From: Selenomonas bovis DSM 23594
Lineage (GTDB): Bacteria > Bacillota > Negativicutes > Selenomonadales > Selenomonadaceae
NCBI RefSeq assembly: GCF_000381005.1
Contig: NZ_KB908381.1
Coordinates: 62,001 to 126,000, forward strand
DNA: 64,000 bases
Direction: 5' to 3'
In this document: piece by piece, positions 50,289 through 59,228 of the stretch
Position numbering within the stretch: the stretch's first letter is position 1
Layout: each line of letters opens with the position of its first letter
The notes under the pieces: model-generated
Told to the model about the DNA's origin: nothing
What the model saw: only the letters and a program-made list of their open reading frames with translations
The model's database searches: none
Made by a program: the position numbers and the translations under genes

Positions 50289-51577
50289 GCCGCATGCCCT
50301 CCTTTCCTCTGTGAGAGCACCGCCAGCAAGCCGAGAAGGAGGTAACTTGAGACCATCGAGCTGCCGCCATAGCTTACAAACGGCAGAGTAATGCCCGTGA
50401 GCGGCAGGAACTTCGTCACGCCCGCCATGATGATGAATGCCTGCAGCAGGAAAACGACGCTCACGCCAGCGGACAGGAGGATGCGCTCCATCGTCTCACC
50501 AGACAGGGCTGTGCGGATGCCAATAAGGAAAAACACGGCATATCCAAGCAGCAGCGTCAGGGAACCGATCAGCCCGAGTTCCTCCGCAATCGCGGCGAAA
50601 ATGAAATCCGTATGTACCTCGGGAATGAGTCCCGGATGACCATGGGCAAATCCAGTCCCCCAAACTCCGCCAGATCCGAAAGCAAAGAGCGACTGTACGA
50701 CCTGATAGGCCATGCCGTTAGGATCCGCCCAAGGGTTGAGCCAGATATCGAAACGAACGCGCACGTGGCCGAACAGCGCATAGCTGACTGCCGCAGCGGC
50801 GACGAATACAAGCAGGGCGATGAAAACATACGACCGACTACCTGTCGCCATATATGTCATGAAAACCGCAATGCCGAAAAAAAGCAAAGCCGAGCCGAGA
50901 TCTCTCGCCACAACAAACATGAGGATTGCCATGCCCCAAATGCAAAGAAGCGGCGCGATGAAGCGCAGGGGCGGCAGGCGAAACAGCAGAAAACGATGCT
51001 TTGCCGACGTCAGAACTTCCTCGTGGTCTGCAAGATATGCGGAGAGGAATAGCACGAGCAAAATCTTGCTGAACTCCGAAGGCTGCACCTGCACCGGTCC
51101 CAGCACCAGCCAGTTGCGGCTGCCGCCGATCTCTGTGCCGAAGAGCAAAGGCAATGCGAGCAGGACGAGGCAGGAAAGGCCGAGCATATATTGATATGAG
51201 GTCAATTCGACAATGCGCCGCCCGCAACGAAGGACGACTAGGAACGCCGCCATACCGATGAGCAGCCAACGCAGCTGCGGAATGAACAAAATGGGCTTGA
51301 GACGCGCAATCTCCACGAGTCCGACACTCGCGAAGAAAAAACTGAACGGCAACAGCCAGGGGGAAACGCGGCAGTGCAGCAGCATCGCCTGTAGGAACAT
51401 AGCCGCTGCAGCAACAGCTGCAACCCAGGGAAGATACGCCAACGGTTGCAATACGGACTGCGTCACCCCTGTCTGCGACGAGCGCAACGCGAGAACGCCT
51501 AGACCGAACGCGAGCAGCAAGAAGGAAAGCGCCAGCAACCCCCAGCTCATGCGCTGCGCTGAAATACGCTGACTCAT
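50285..51577 (-). CDS. SEDS family glycosyltransferase (FtsW/RodA/SpoVE)
   Basis: A 430-residue membrane protein with about 12 hydrophobic segments. It should polymerise lipid II into glycan strands together with the adjacent class B PBP. GGSRNWLVLGPVQVQPSEFS with the invariant Asn/Trp region (about 153-173), ARDLGSALLFFGIAVFM and GVTKFLPLTGITLPFVSYGG near the end are SEDS signatures. It is longer at the N-terminus than RodA, with two additional segments, like actinobacterial RodA encoded beside PbpA. Both neighbours overlap by 4 bases. Confidence 0.93.
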   Translation of the reverse strand: MSQRISAQRMSWGLLALSFLLLAFGLGVLALRSSQTGVTQSVLQPLAYLPWVAAVAAAAMFLQAMLLHCRVSPWLLPFSFFFASVGLVEIARLKPILFIPQLRWLLIGMAAFLVVLRCGRRIVELTSYQYMLGLSCLVLLALPLLFGTEIGGSRNWLVLGPVQVQPSEFSKILLVLFLSAYLADHEEVLTSAKHRFLLFRLPPLRFIAPLLCIWGMAILMFVVARDLGSALLFFGIAVFMTYMATGSRSYVFIALLVFVAAAAVSYALFGHVRVRFDIWLNPWADPNGMAYQVVQSLFAFGSGGVWGTGFAHGHPGLIPEVHTDFIFAAIAEELGLIGSLTLLLGYAVFFLIGIRTALSGETMERILLSAGVSVVFLLQAFIIMAGVTKFLPLTGITLPFVSYGGSSMVSSYLLLGLLAVLSQRKGGHAA

Positions 51578-52287
51578 GGAAACTTCACCACCACTGCCGT
51601 GATATTATCCTTGCCGCCCGCAGCATTCGCCGCATCGACGAGCGCACGCGCGGGATCCTCTGCGGAACCGCTGAGCAAGGACGCCACTTCCTCATCCGTG
51701 ACCATATTGGTCAAGCCGTCCGTCGAGAGCAGGACGGTATCGCCAGCCTTGATCTCAAAGCTCCCCGTGTCGATCTCGACCTCCTCCTCCACGCCGACAG
51801 CCCGCGTGAGGACATTCTTCCGCGGATGGATACGGGCTTCCGCCTGCGTGATGGAGCCATTCTCCACAAGTCCTTCCACATACGAATGATCCCGCGTCAT
51901 CTGCAGGAGTGTGCCGCGTCGGAAAAGGTAGAGCCTGCTGTCGCCGACGTGCGCCCAGACGCCCTTGTCGTCTGCATACGAGAAAACAGTCGCCGTCGTT
52001 CCCATACCCTCACAGGCGGGGAATTGCGACGCCTCCGCAAGGATTGCGGTGTTGGCAGCGCGTACGGCGCGGCGCAGGGATTCCTCTCCCCACGGCCGTG
52101 CCTCCGCCTCGAGGTACGACTGCACCGTCTGCACGAGCAGAGCACTTGCAACCTCGCCAGCTGCGTGACCGCCCATGCCATCCGCCACCAGGCAGACACC
52201 CGGCGCAAAACAGAGCGCACTGTCTTCATTCGTCGGCCGCACGCGCCCGACATCTGTGCACGCATAGCAAGAAGCCAACGTCCTCAC
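51574..52287 (-). CDS. stp: PP2C-type Ser/Thr phosphatase (Stp/PrpC/PstP)
   Basis: A 237-residue metal-dependent phosphatase that reverses PASTA-kinase phosphorylation. TDVGRVRPTNEDSALCF, VADGMGGHAAGEVAS with metal-binding Asp, GDSRLYLFRRG and LLSTDGLTNMVTD are the classic PP2C motifs. It has no membrane anchor, unlike mycobacterial PstP. The start is GTG at 52287, overlapping the FHA gene stop (GTGA). A TTG three codons later is also possible. Confidence 0.94.
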   Translation of the reverse strand: MRTLASCYACTDVGRVRPTNEDSALCFAPGVCLVADGMGGHAAGEVASALLVQTVQSYLEAEARPWGEESLRRAVRAANTAILAEASQFPACEGMGTTATVFSYADDKGVWAHVGDSRLYLFRRGTLLQMTRDHSYVEGLVENGSITQAEARIHPRKNVLTRAVGVEEEVEIDTGSFEIKAGDTVLLSTDGLTNMVTDEEVASLLSGSAEDPARALVDAANAAGGKDNITAVVVKFP

Positions 52288-52739
52288 CTCTCAAACTTCA
52301 ACGAAACGAACCCGATGCGGATGATATCCCCCGGCGTAAGATACGTACGGCCATCTATCTCCGCACCATTTACATACGTATGATTACGGCTGCCGAGATC
52401 CTCGAGAACATACTGATTGCCGCGCGCGGTGATCTGCGCATGATGGTGGGAGACATAGGCGTCAGGAATCACGATGTCGCAGTCCTCCCCGCGCCCGATG
52501 AGCAGCAAGTCGCTGAACGCATACCGGCGGCCAAGAAGCCCCGAGGACTCCCGCGCCTCCACGACAGACAGCACCGCCTCGTGCGGTGCCGCCTGCACCT
52601 GCTGCAGGGACGCGCGTTCACGCCGAAACTCCCCCGCCGTGATGCGGAGGAAGCGTGCGAGATAAGCGAGCAGGACCAACAGCATCCCATATTGGAAAAG
52701 AACGCTGACGGCCTTCAAGAAAAAAGCTGTCGATGGCAT
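52284..52739 (-). CDS. FHA-domain protein, membrane anchored (FhaB type)
   Basis: A 151-residue protein. An N-terminal hydrophobic segment (about 5-30) is followed by a basic linker and a C-terminal FHA domain (about 75-148: LLIGRGEDCDIVIPDAYVSH, then LGSRNHTYVNGAEI). FHA domains bind phosphothreonine, so it probably reads marks placed by the kinase encoded in the same operon. Size and order match actinobacterial FhaB (FipA), which links kinase signalling to division. GAGGTG precedes the ATG. Confidence 0.9.
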   Translation of the reverse strand: MPSTAFFLKAVSVLFQYGMLLVLLAYLARFLRITAGEFRRERASLQQVQAAPHEAVLSVVEARESSGLLGRRYAFSDLLLIGRGEDCDIVIPDAYVSHHHAQITARGNQYVLEDLGSRNHTYVNGAEIDGRTYLTPGDIIRIGFVSLKFER

Positions 52740-52748
52740 CGAATCACC

Positions 52749-53486
52749 TCATAGTACCTCGTAGAGCAGTATCGTGCTGCCAATCTGGATCTCATCGCCT
52801 GCCTGCAGACAGACAGACGTAACCGGGTGCCCATTGACGAAGGTGCCGTTCGTGCTCTCCGCATCGTGCAGTACATGGCGATGGCGCTCGTAGTTCACAT
52901 ATGCATGCAAGCGAGAAGCATTGGCATCTGTCAGGATGAAATCGTTCTTTTCCAGACGGCCGATATAAATCTGTTTCTCGCCTATGGCGAGGTACGAATC
53001 TTTATCCACGCCGCGCACTGCGGTGAGAGAAGCGATCTCATGCACGCGCGGCAGATTGAGTGGCCGCGCAAAATCCGCCCGATCAAGCACGATCGTATGC
53101 GGCTCGACAGCATCAGGAGGCGTTTCCACCTGCGAGGAAAACCGCGAGCGCACCCGCAGGACACCTTTTTTCTCTTTGCTTTTCTCCATCCGGATGGAGA
53201 GTGTCCCATCCATGAAACAATCTTCAAGTATCACCGTGCGCTCCACATCTGCATGAAGTTCATCGATAATGCGCTGCGCGCAGAGGCGCTCATAATCCGC
53301 CGCACCGACTTCAAGCGCATATTCATTGGGTACGACATGCCCGTCTGACGCTTTCCGCCTCTTCTGAACCAGTTCCCGCTGCAACGCCTTGCTGAGTTCT
53401 ACTGGCTCCAGATCGCTCGAAAAACGACGATTGAAAAACCCTTCGATGTGATTCTCCAAAAACGATTCCCATTTTGCCATGCCCAT
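52749..53486 (-). CDS. DUF3662 and FHA-domain protein (FhaA type)
   Basis: A 245-residue protein. The N-terminal DUF3662 domain (about 1-120: FLENHIEGFFNRRFSSDLEP, VPNEYALEVG) is joined by a linker to a C-terminal FHA domain (about 165-243). That domain has IGRLEKNDFILTDANASRLH and DAESTNGTFVNGHPV. The architecture is that of mycobacterial FhaA, which binds the pseudokinase and flippase MurJ; that partner is not encoded here. ATG 53486 has GGGAGG 9 bases upstream. It is first in the cell-wall signalling operon behind its promoter. Confidence 0.92.
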   Translation of the reverse strand: MGMAKWESFLENHIEGFFNRRFSSDLEPVELSKALQRELVQKRRKASDGHVVPNEYALEVGAADYERLCAQRIIDELHADVERTVILEDCFMDGTLSIRMEKSKEKKGVLRVRSRFSSQVETPPDAVEPHTIVLDRADFARPLNLPRVHEIASLTAVRGVDKDSYLAIGEKQIYIGRLEKNDFILTDANASRLHAYVNYERHRHVLHDAESTNGTFVNGHPVTSVCLQAGDEIQIGSTILLYEVL

Positions 53487-53532
53487 GAAAGCATGCCTCC
53501 CATTTGTAGCGACTCTCTGAAAATTCTCCCCT

Positions 53533-53561
53533 ATTATAGCAGAAATCTGTATCGCTGTCTT
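53533..53561 (-). promoter_or_regulatory. Promoter of the FHA-kinase operon
   Basis: On the minus strand AAGACA (53556-53561) and TATAAT (53533-53538) are 17 bases apart, with an extended -10 (TGCTATAAT). It lies between rlmN and the FhaA-like gene. It could drive everything down to rsgA-rpe and perhaps queC-folE2-cbiDET. Confidence 0.7.
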
Positions 53562-53585
53562 GCTCTTGCCTAGAATCAGCGTACA

Positions 53586-54641
53586 TCAGGCATCATCCTG
53601 TGCCTGCGGCAAATGTCGGTTGCGCAGCTGGCCGCAGGCCGCATTGATATCCGCGCCCATTTCCCGCCGCACTGTCACAGCGATATGATGCGCGTCGAGA
53701 TATTGCTCGAACGCCTCTACACGCTGCTGCGGCGGACGCAGCAGATGACGTTCTACCACAGGATTGATGGGGATGAGATTGACGCTCGCAAGCTGTCCGC
53801 GCAGGAGGCGCGTCAGCAGGCGCGCCTGCTCCAGACTATCGTTCACGCCATCGATGAGGATATACTCATATGTCACGCGGCGCTTCGTCTTGTCGCCGTA
53901 TGCCTTCCCCGCCGCCACAACCTCTGCCAGCGGATACTTGCGATTGATGGGCATCAGACGCGAGCGCAGCGCATCCTCAGGCGCATGCAGGGAGATAGAG
54001 AGGCTGATGGGGATGCCCTCCTCCGCCAGCGCGTAGATGCGCGGTACGATGCCGGAGGTAGAGAGCGTGATGCTGCGATAGCTCATGCCGAGCACATACG
54101 TCGCATGCACAAGGCGCAGGAAGGAAAGAACTTGATCATAATTCATCAGCGGCTCGCCGGAACCCATGAGCACCATCGTGTCCACCTTGCCGTTCTCCTG
54201 GCTGAGAAACCGCTCGATGAAGAGCACCTGCGCGAGCATCTCGCCCGCCGTGAGGTCGCGCGCCATGCCATGAAGAGTGGAAGCGCAGAAAGCGCAGCCC
54301 ATATTGCAGCCCGCCTGCGTGGAGATGCAGATGCTGTTGCCATACGGCTGACGCATGAGCACGGACTCCACCGCCGTGCCATCTGCAAACTCAAGCAAGA
54401 ACTTGCTCGTCTTGCCATCGGCAGAATGGAGGGCCGCCTTCTGCCGCGCCGTGGAAATCGTGAACTTTTCGTCGAGCGCAGCGCGCAGCTGCTTAGGGAG
54501 ATTGGTCATCTCCGCAAAAGAGCCCGCCCCTCGCTGATACAGCCACGCGGCAATCTGTTTGGCACGGAATGCCGGAACCTGCAGAGGCGAAAGCGCCTCT
54601 CCCAGTTCCTCGATGGTTAATCCGAAAAGATTTTTCTTCAC
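53586..54641 (-). CDS. rlmN: 23S rRNA/tRNA adenine-C2 methyltransferase
   Basis: A 351-residue radical SAM enzyme methylating C2 of A2503 in 23S rRNA and A37 in some tRNAs. The cluster motif CNMGCAFCAS is near residue 110, the GSGEPLMNYDQVLSFL segment binds SAM, and a Cys lies near the end (INAACGQLRNRH). The start is GTG at 54641 with AAGGA 7 bases upstream, overlapping the rsmB stop (GTGA). Length is normal. Confidence 0.96.
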   Translation of the reverse strand: MKKNLFGLTIEELGEALSPLQVPAFRAKQIAAWLYQRGAGSFAEMTNLPKQLRAALDEKFTISTARQKAALHSADGKTSKFLLEFADGTAVESVLMRQPYGNSICISTQAGCNMGCAFCASTLHGMARDLTAGEMLAQVLFIERFLSQENGKVDTMVLMGSGEPLMNYDQVLSFLRLVHATYVLGMSYRSITLSTSGIVPRIYALAEEGIPISLSISLHAPEDALRSRLMPINRKYPLAEVVAAGKAYGDKTKRRVTYEYILIDGVNDSLEQARLLTRLLRGQLASVNLIPINPVVERHLLRPPQQRVEAFEQYLDAHHIAVTVRREMGADINAACGQLRNRHLPQAQDDA

Positions 54642-55975
54642 TGCTGCTTCCTTTCCATCCTCGCGATAAAGAATCCATCCGTACCGTCTACCTGCGGATA
54701 GAGCTGCACCATGCTGCCTACGCGCGGCTGCGTCGGCAGGAAACTCCCCGTCTCGGCGAGGGAGAACTCCGGATGTGTCGCGAGGAACGCCTCCACGACC
54801 TCTTCGTTCTCCGCGCGCTCTATCGTACAGGTGCTGTAGACGAGAACGCCGCCCGGGCGGACAGCAGCCGCGGCGCTCGTCAGGATATCAAGCTGCAGCT
54901 GCGGCAGCTTTGCGATTGCCGCTTCGTCCTTCTTCCACCGCGCATCCGGCTTGCGCCGCAGGACGCCGAGTCCGCTGCAGGGCGCATCGACAAGCACGCG
55001 GTCTGCCTGGCTCTTGAAACGGCGACCGACGTCGCGCGCGTCGAGCAGTTCTGTATCGATGATGGAGATGCCAAGGCGCGCGGCATTTTCCTCGATTTTC
55101 GCCAGCTTATGCTCATAGATATCGCCGGCGACGATGCGGCCCTGATTCTTCATGAGCGCCGCGAGATGCGTCGTCTTGCCACCCGGTGCGCTGCAACAGT
55201 CGATGATGAACTCCCCCGGCTGGGGAGCAACGACATGTGCCACCTGCATAGAGCTCTCATCCTGTACCTGGAAAAAGCCCTTCTGCAGAGACGCCATCGC
55301 ACCTAACGCGCCATGCGAGCGGCAGAGGATTCCCTCGGGCGCCCAACGCGAGACCTCTGCCACCGCTCCCTCCGATGCGAGTGCGGAAAGCAGATCCTCC
55401 CGCGTCGTCTTCAGCGTATTCGTACGCAAAGAAAGCACGGCATCTCCATTGTCAAAAGTGCAGAGCGCACATGCCGCATCATAGCCGAACATCTTGACCC
55501 AACGTCGCACCAACCACTGTGGATGAAACGACCGCAGCGCCAGTTCTTCCGTCGCATGGCCTTTCCCCGACGGAAACGCGCACTTTTCCGGCGCGCGCAC
55601 CGCAGCACGCAGGACGGCATTCACGAATTTCACAATGCCGGGATGTCCGTATTTCTTAGCCAGCTCCACAGACTCATTGCAGGCGGCAGATGGAGGCACT
55701 TTATCCATATAGAAGAGCTGATAGAACCCCAGGCGCAGGATATTCCGGATCATCGGCGGAATCTTGCGGATGGGACGGTTGACATAATGGCGGATCATCC
55801 AGTCCAGCGTTCCGCCCGCCTTGACGGCGCCGTAAGAAAGTTCCGTGAGGAACCGGCGGTCGACTTCCGTGAGTTCCGCTTTCTTCAGGTTTCGTGCCAG
55901 CGCGACATTGGCGTAGGCTCCCTCTTCATTGACTTCACTCAGGATTCTTACGGCTAGGTTGCGTACCTTGTCCAT
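54638..55975 (-). CDS. rsmB: 16S rRNA (cytosine-967-C5) methyltransferase
   Basis: A 445-residue enzyme (Fmu/Sun). The N-terminal NusB-like RNA-binding domain (about 1-140: LAVRILSEVNEEGAYANVAL) is followed by a Rossmann methyltransferase. DCCSAPGGKTTHLAALM is the SAM motif (about 255), DAPCSGLGVLRRKPD holds one catalytic Cys, and VYSTCTIERAENEEVV the other. ATG 55975 has GAGGAGG upstream and overlaps the DUF116 gene by about 40 bases. Upstream in-frame codons lie within that gene and were discarded. Confidence 0.96.
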   Translation of the reverse strand: MDKVRNLAVRILSEVNEEGAYANVALARNLKKAELTEVDRRFLTELSYGAVKAGGTLDWMIRHYVNRPIRKIPPMIRNILRLGFYQLFYMDKVPPSAACNESVELAKKYGHPGIVKFVNAVLRAAVRAPEKCAFPSGKGHATEELALRSFHPQWLVRRWVKMFGYDAACALCTFDNGDAVLSLRTNTLKTTREDLLSALASEGAVAEVSRWAPEGILCRSHGALGAMASLQKGFFQVQDESSMQVAHVVAPQPGEFIIDCCSAPGGKTTHLAALMKNQGRIVAGDIYEHKLAKIEENAARLGISIIDTELLDARDVGRRFKSQADRVLVDAPCSGLGVLRRKPDARWKKDEAAIAKLPQLQLDILTSAAAAVRPGGVLVYSTCTIERAENEEVVEAFLATHPEFSLAETGSFLPTQPRVGSMVQLYPQVDGTDGFFIARMERKQQ

Positions 55976-56825
55976 CACCGGCCTCCTCTCTCTGTCCGGA
56001 TGTTCCCGGCAGAATGATTTCCGCAAGCTGCGCCCGTATGAGCGCCATATCGACATGGGTATTGTAACACGGCCCATTGGGGCGTATATTCAGTACGCCG
56101 ACCGCCGGCAAAGGATATACATCCTGGATACCGCTCATGAGGTCGCGCTCACAAGCAATCGCGAGCACAGCCTTAGGCCGTGTTTTGTAGACGATCTGAC
56201 GCGCGAGCGTGCCGCCCGTTGCCACGAAGAAGTGAAAGCCCATCTCGTCTGCCAACGTGACGAGCGCGCCGATGTCACAACGTCCGCAGCGCTTGCAGTT
56301 GTGCGGATCCCGTGTAATCTTGTGCGGGCAGCTGGCGAGCTGCAGGCAGTGTGGTGTCACGACGAGCAGCTTGTCCGCAGGTACGCGGATCTTCCGCCGT
56401 CGAAACAGCAGATTGCTCACCGCGATAAAGGAACCCTCGAGCCGACGCCGCTTGATGCCGAAGATGTGTCCTAGATAGACAGCAAACGGAAAGAGCGCAT
56501 TGATGAGCTCATACGTCTGCTTCTGCAAGACCGGCAGATACGGCCAACCACTCACGGCGAGAACCATATTGAAGATGCCAAAAAAGGCAAGAAGGATCAT
56601 AGCCGTGAACACGATGCCCAAAAGTGTCGGCAGCCACGGCTGGATGGCTGCCAGGCCTGGCACGCCGATATACCAGATGAGAAAGAGCACGAGCGCCATG
56701 CATACGCTCGTAAGGGAGAGCATACCGATGAAAAGTCGTTTTTTCGGCCGCCCCGCGATGACATCGCTGACCACCGCCGCCTTTGTCCTGGCATCTTTCC
56801 TGTGTTTCGATTTCTTTGCTTCCAT
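55935..56825 (-). CDS. DUF116 membrane protein
   Basis: A 296-residue protein of unknown function. A basic N-terminus and two hydrophobic hairpin segments (about 33-55 and 65-90) precede a cytoplasmic DUF116 domain (about 120-280). That domain has a Cys cluster (CLQLASCPHKITRDPHNCKR, then CGRCDIGALV) that may bind metal or an Fe-S centre, followed by FFVATGGTLARQI and AVLAIACERDLMSGI. It regularly lies between fmt and rsmB in Firmicutes. The ATG at 56825 has GGAG 8 bases upstream. Confidence 0.85.
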   Translation of the reverse strand: MEAKKSKHRKDARTKAAVVSDVIAGRPKKRLFIGMLSLTSVCMALVLFLIWYIGVPGLAAIQPWLPTLLGIVFTAMILLAFFGIFNMVLAVSGWPYLPVLQKQTYELINALFPFAVYLGHIFGIKRRRLEGSFIAVSNLLFRRRKIRVPADKLLVVTPHCLQLASCPHKITRDPHNCKRCGRCDIGALVTLADEMGFHFFVATGGTLARQIVYKTRPKAVLAIACERDLMSGIQDVYPLPAVGVLNIRPNGPCYNTHVDMALIRAQLAEIILPGTSGQREEAGDGQGTQPSRKNPE

Positions 56826-56904
56826 AGGAATTACTCCATCATGAAGATAATGCAACAATCATCAGCTTCGTGAACGCTTCACACTCAAAAGAGTGTAAGC
56901 TCTC

Positions 56905-57846
56905 TCAGTGCTCCTCGAAACGTGCCGGCAGCTGAAACGGATGGCCGTTGAGGTATTCTGCTGCCGTCATGCGTTTCTTGCCGGGAGCCTGCAGCTCGAC
57001 AATTTCGAGCACCTCGTCTCCGGCCGCTACGCGCAGCCCTGTCCTGCGATCCGCCGCAAGGATTGTCCCCGGCGTTGCTGCCGCTTTTTCCCCTGTGCAA
57101 CGCGTCTTCCAAATTTTGTATTTCTTGCCGCCGAGGAAGGTATATGCGCCTGGCCACGCATCGAGACCTCGCACGAGGTCGTGGATTTTTTTCGCGGGCT
57201 GCTGCCAATCGATATGACCTGTCTCCTTGTCGAGCATCGGTGCATAATTCGACGCTCCTGTCTGCGGCACGCGCACGAGCGTGCCGTCAGAAAGCGCCTC
57301 CAGTGTCTCACGCAGCACATCCGCCCCTAAGGCCATCAGGCCGTCATGCACCTCGGAAAGCGTCGTATCCTCGCCAATCGGAAATGTCCTCTTACGCAGC
57401 ATGTCGCCTGTATCGAGGCCCGCGTCCATGCGCATCGTCGTGACGCCTGTCTCCCGCTCGCCGTTGATGACGCACCACTGCATGGGTGCCGCGCCGCGAT
57501 AGTGCGGCAAGAGCGATGCGTGGACATTGATGCACCCATAGTCTGGGATATCGAGAATCCTCTGTGAGAGGATCTGCCCGAACGCCACGACGACGATGAG
57601 CTCAGGTGCGAGCGCCGCGAGCTGCTCCACGAATGCGGCCTCCTTGACCTTGACCGGCTGATAGACAGGCAATCCCATTGAGACAGCGAATGCCTTGACC
57701 GGCGATGGCGTGAGCTTCTGGCCGCGCCCGCGCGGCTTATCCGGCTGCGTCACGACACCGACGACCTCGCAAGTCTCATGGAGCATGGCAAGACACGGTA
57801 CAGAAAACTCAGGTGTCCCCATGAATACCACACGAAACTTCCTCAT
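56905..57846 (-). CDS. fmt: Methionyl-tRNA formyltransferase
   Basis: A 313-residue enzyme that formylates initiator Met-tRNA with 10-formyl-THF. VFMGTPEFSVPCLAML opens it, the formyl-donor site HASLLPHYRGAAPMQW lies near residue 108, and the C-terminal OB-like domain binds tRNA. Its ATG overlaps the def stop (ATGA). The def-fmt pairing of deformylase and formylase is common. Confidence 0.97.
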   Translation of the reverse strand: MRKFRVVFMGTPEFSVPCLAMLHETCEVVGVVTQPDKPRGRGQKLTPSPVKAFAVSMGLPVYQPVKVKEAAFVEQLAALAPELIVVVAFGQILSQRILDIPDYGCINVHASLLPHYRGAAPMQWCVINGERETGVTTMRMDAGLDTGDMLRKRTFPIGEDTTLSEVHDGLMALGADVLRETLEALSDGTLVRVPQTGASNYAPMLDKETGHIDWQQPAKKIHDLVRGLDAWPGAYTFLGGKKYKIWKTRCTGEKAAATPGTILAADRRTGLRVAAGDEVLEIVELQAPGKKRMTAAEYLNGHPFQLPARFEEH

Positions 57847-58310
57847 GCCTGCGCCCCCTTGTGCACGCTCTGCGCGATATCAATGAACAGCTGCCCGTCG
57901 AGATGATCGCATTCATGCTGGATGCAGCGCGCCAGCAATCCCTCTGCCGTCAAATGCTGCATCTTGCCGCGGCGATTCATGAACTCCACCTTGACGCGCG
58001 CCGCGCGTTCCACTTCTCCATAGATGTCAGGAACCGAGAGACAGCCCTCTGTATCCACAGCTGTCCCCTCCCGGTAGGTGATCACAGGATTGATGAGCTC
58101 GATGAGCCCATGATCGTCCTGTACATCGATGACCACTGCGCGCAGTTTGGCGCCTACCTGCGGCGCAGCCAAGCCCACGCCATCCGCGTTGTACATCGTC
58201 TCCGCCATATCATCGAGCAGTTTCTTCATCTTCTTGTCCACACGCTCCACCGGCAGACAGATTTCTTTCAAAACCGGGTCGCCCGCTTTTTTTATTTCCA
58301 GTAATGCCAT
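57843..58310 (-). CDS. def: Peptide deformylase
   Basis: A 155-residue metalloenzyme that removes the formyl group from nascent proteins. All three motifs are present: GVGLAAPQVG (about 44), EGCLSVP (about 88) and QHECDHLDG (about 130) with the metal-binding His-Glu-x-x-His. AAGAGG precedes the ATG. A TATAAT-type -10 on the minus strand lies about 25 bases upstream of the start. Confidence 0.97.
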   Translation of the reverse strand: MALLEIKKAGDPVLKEICLPVERVDKKMKKLLDDMAETMYNADGVGLAAPQVGAKLRAVVIDVQDDHGLIELINPVITYREGTAVDTEGCLSVPDIYGEVERAARVKVEFMNRRGKMQHLTAEGLLARCIQHECDHLDGQLFIDIAQSVHKGAQA

Positions 58311-58415
58311 AAAATCCTCTTCTTTCTTTATGAATTATACGTACCAACGTCATTTCTACAAACAGCGTGCATCGCGCCCTGAGGCAGGAACGACCTAGGC
58401 TCCTCATCCTGCAGC

Positions 58416-59228
58416 TTACAGACCCAGCTGATAAATCCTGTTCGCATTCTCAAAGAACACTTGATTCCAATGTGCCCTCGGGATAATCTCCTTCGTGAAA
58501 GCGATATAATCGCCGAGATTTGCCAGTGGCCAGTCAGTGCCGAACATGAATCTGTCATAGCGACCTAGATAAGCCAGCCATCCTTTCAGCCGCTCGATAT
58601 AGAACCGCTTCTCCTGCAGGAACGCGTCGAAATCCGTGATCTTCCCTTCCAGAATACCGGAGAGATCCGCCGTGACGTTCGGATTTTTTTCCAACACGGC
58701 CGCCGCATCGGTGAACCACGGCTCACCGAAATGGCACATAACGAACGAAACATCACGGAACCTCGTTGCCGCCTCATCCATCACCAACGGATGGCTGTAT
58801 TTCAGCAGAGCCTCCTCCGAAGCCGTAAGTCCCATGTGAACCGCAACCGGCTTGCCGCAGGCCGCGGCTATCTCATAGAGTGGTGAGAGTCTCTCGTCAT
58901 AAATATAAAAGGACTGATAGCCTGGGTAGAGCTTGATTCCCACGCAACCGCGCCGTGCCAGATGGCGGCGCACGAATTTCACAGAAGCCTCTGGCGCGGC
59001 AAAGAACGCCTCGATATCGCCGATGCCCACGCAGTAGCTCAGGAACTCAGGGTAGTGACATGCCACCTCAGAAACCGGGCGGTTGCCCATGACAATACCA
59101 TGCACGATACCGCGCTGTACATACTGCTCGCGCAGATGCTCCTCGCTGTTCTCATGATGTGCTGCACGCGCGATTTCATCGAAATAGGCGTCCTTTTCAT
59201 AATGAAGATGCGCATCAATGATCTTCAT
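58416..59228 (-). CDS. Amidohydrolase-family protein
   Basis: A 270-residue TIM-barrel hydrolase of the amidohydrolase-2 type. It has the metal-binding HxH in IIDAHLHYEKDAYFDEI, GIKLYPGYQ near residue 118, MCHFGEPWF and the late Asp in FMFGTDWPLANLG. Substrate is unknown; relatives include decarboxylases and lactonases. ATG 59228 has GGAGGGG 6 bases upstream and overlaps pepT by 14 bases, so it is coupled to the peptidase. A link to peptide or amino-acid breakdown is only suggested by this. Confidence 0.82.
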   Translation of the reverse strand: MKIIDAHLHYEKDAYFDEIARAAHHENSEEHLREQYVQRGIVHGIVMGNRPVSEVACHYPEFLSYCVGIGDIEAFFAAPEASVKFVRRHLARRGCVGIKLYPGYQSFYIYDERLSPLYEIAAACGKPVAVHMGLTASEEALLKYSHPLVMDEAATRFRDVSFVMCHFGEPWFTDAAAVLEKNPNVTADLSGILEGKITDFDAFLQEKRFYIERLKGWLAYLGRYDRFMFGTDWPLANLGDYIAFTKEIIPRAHWNQVFFENANRIYQLGL

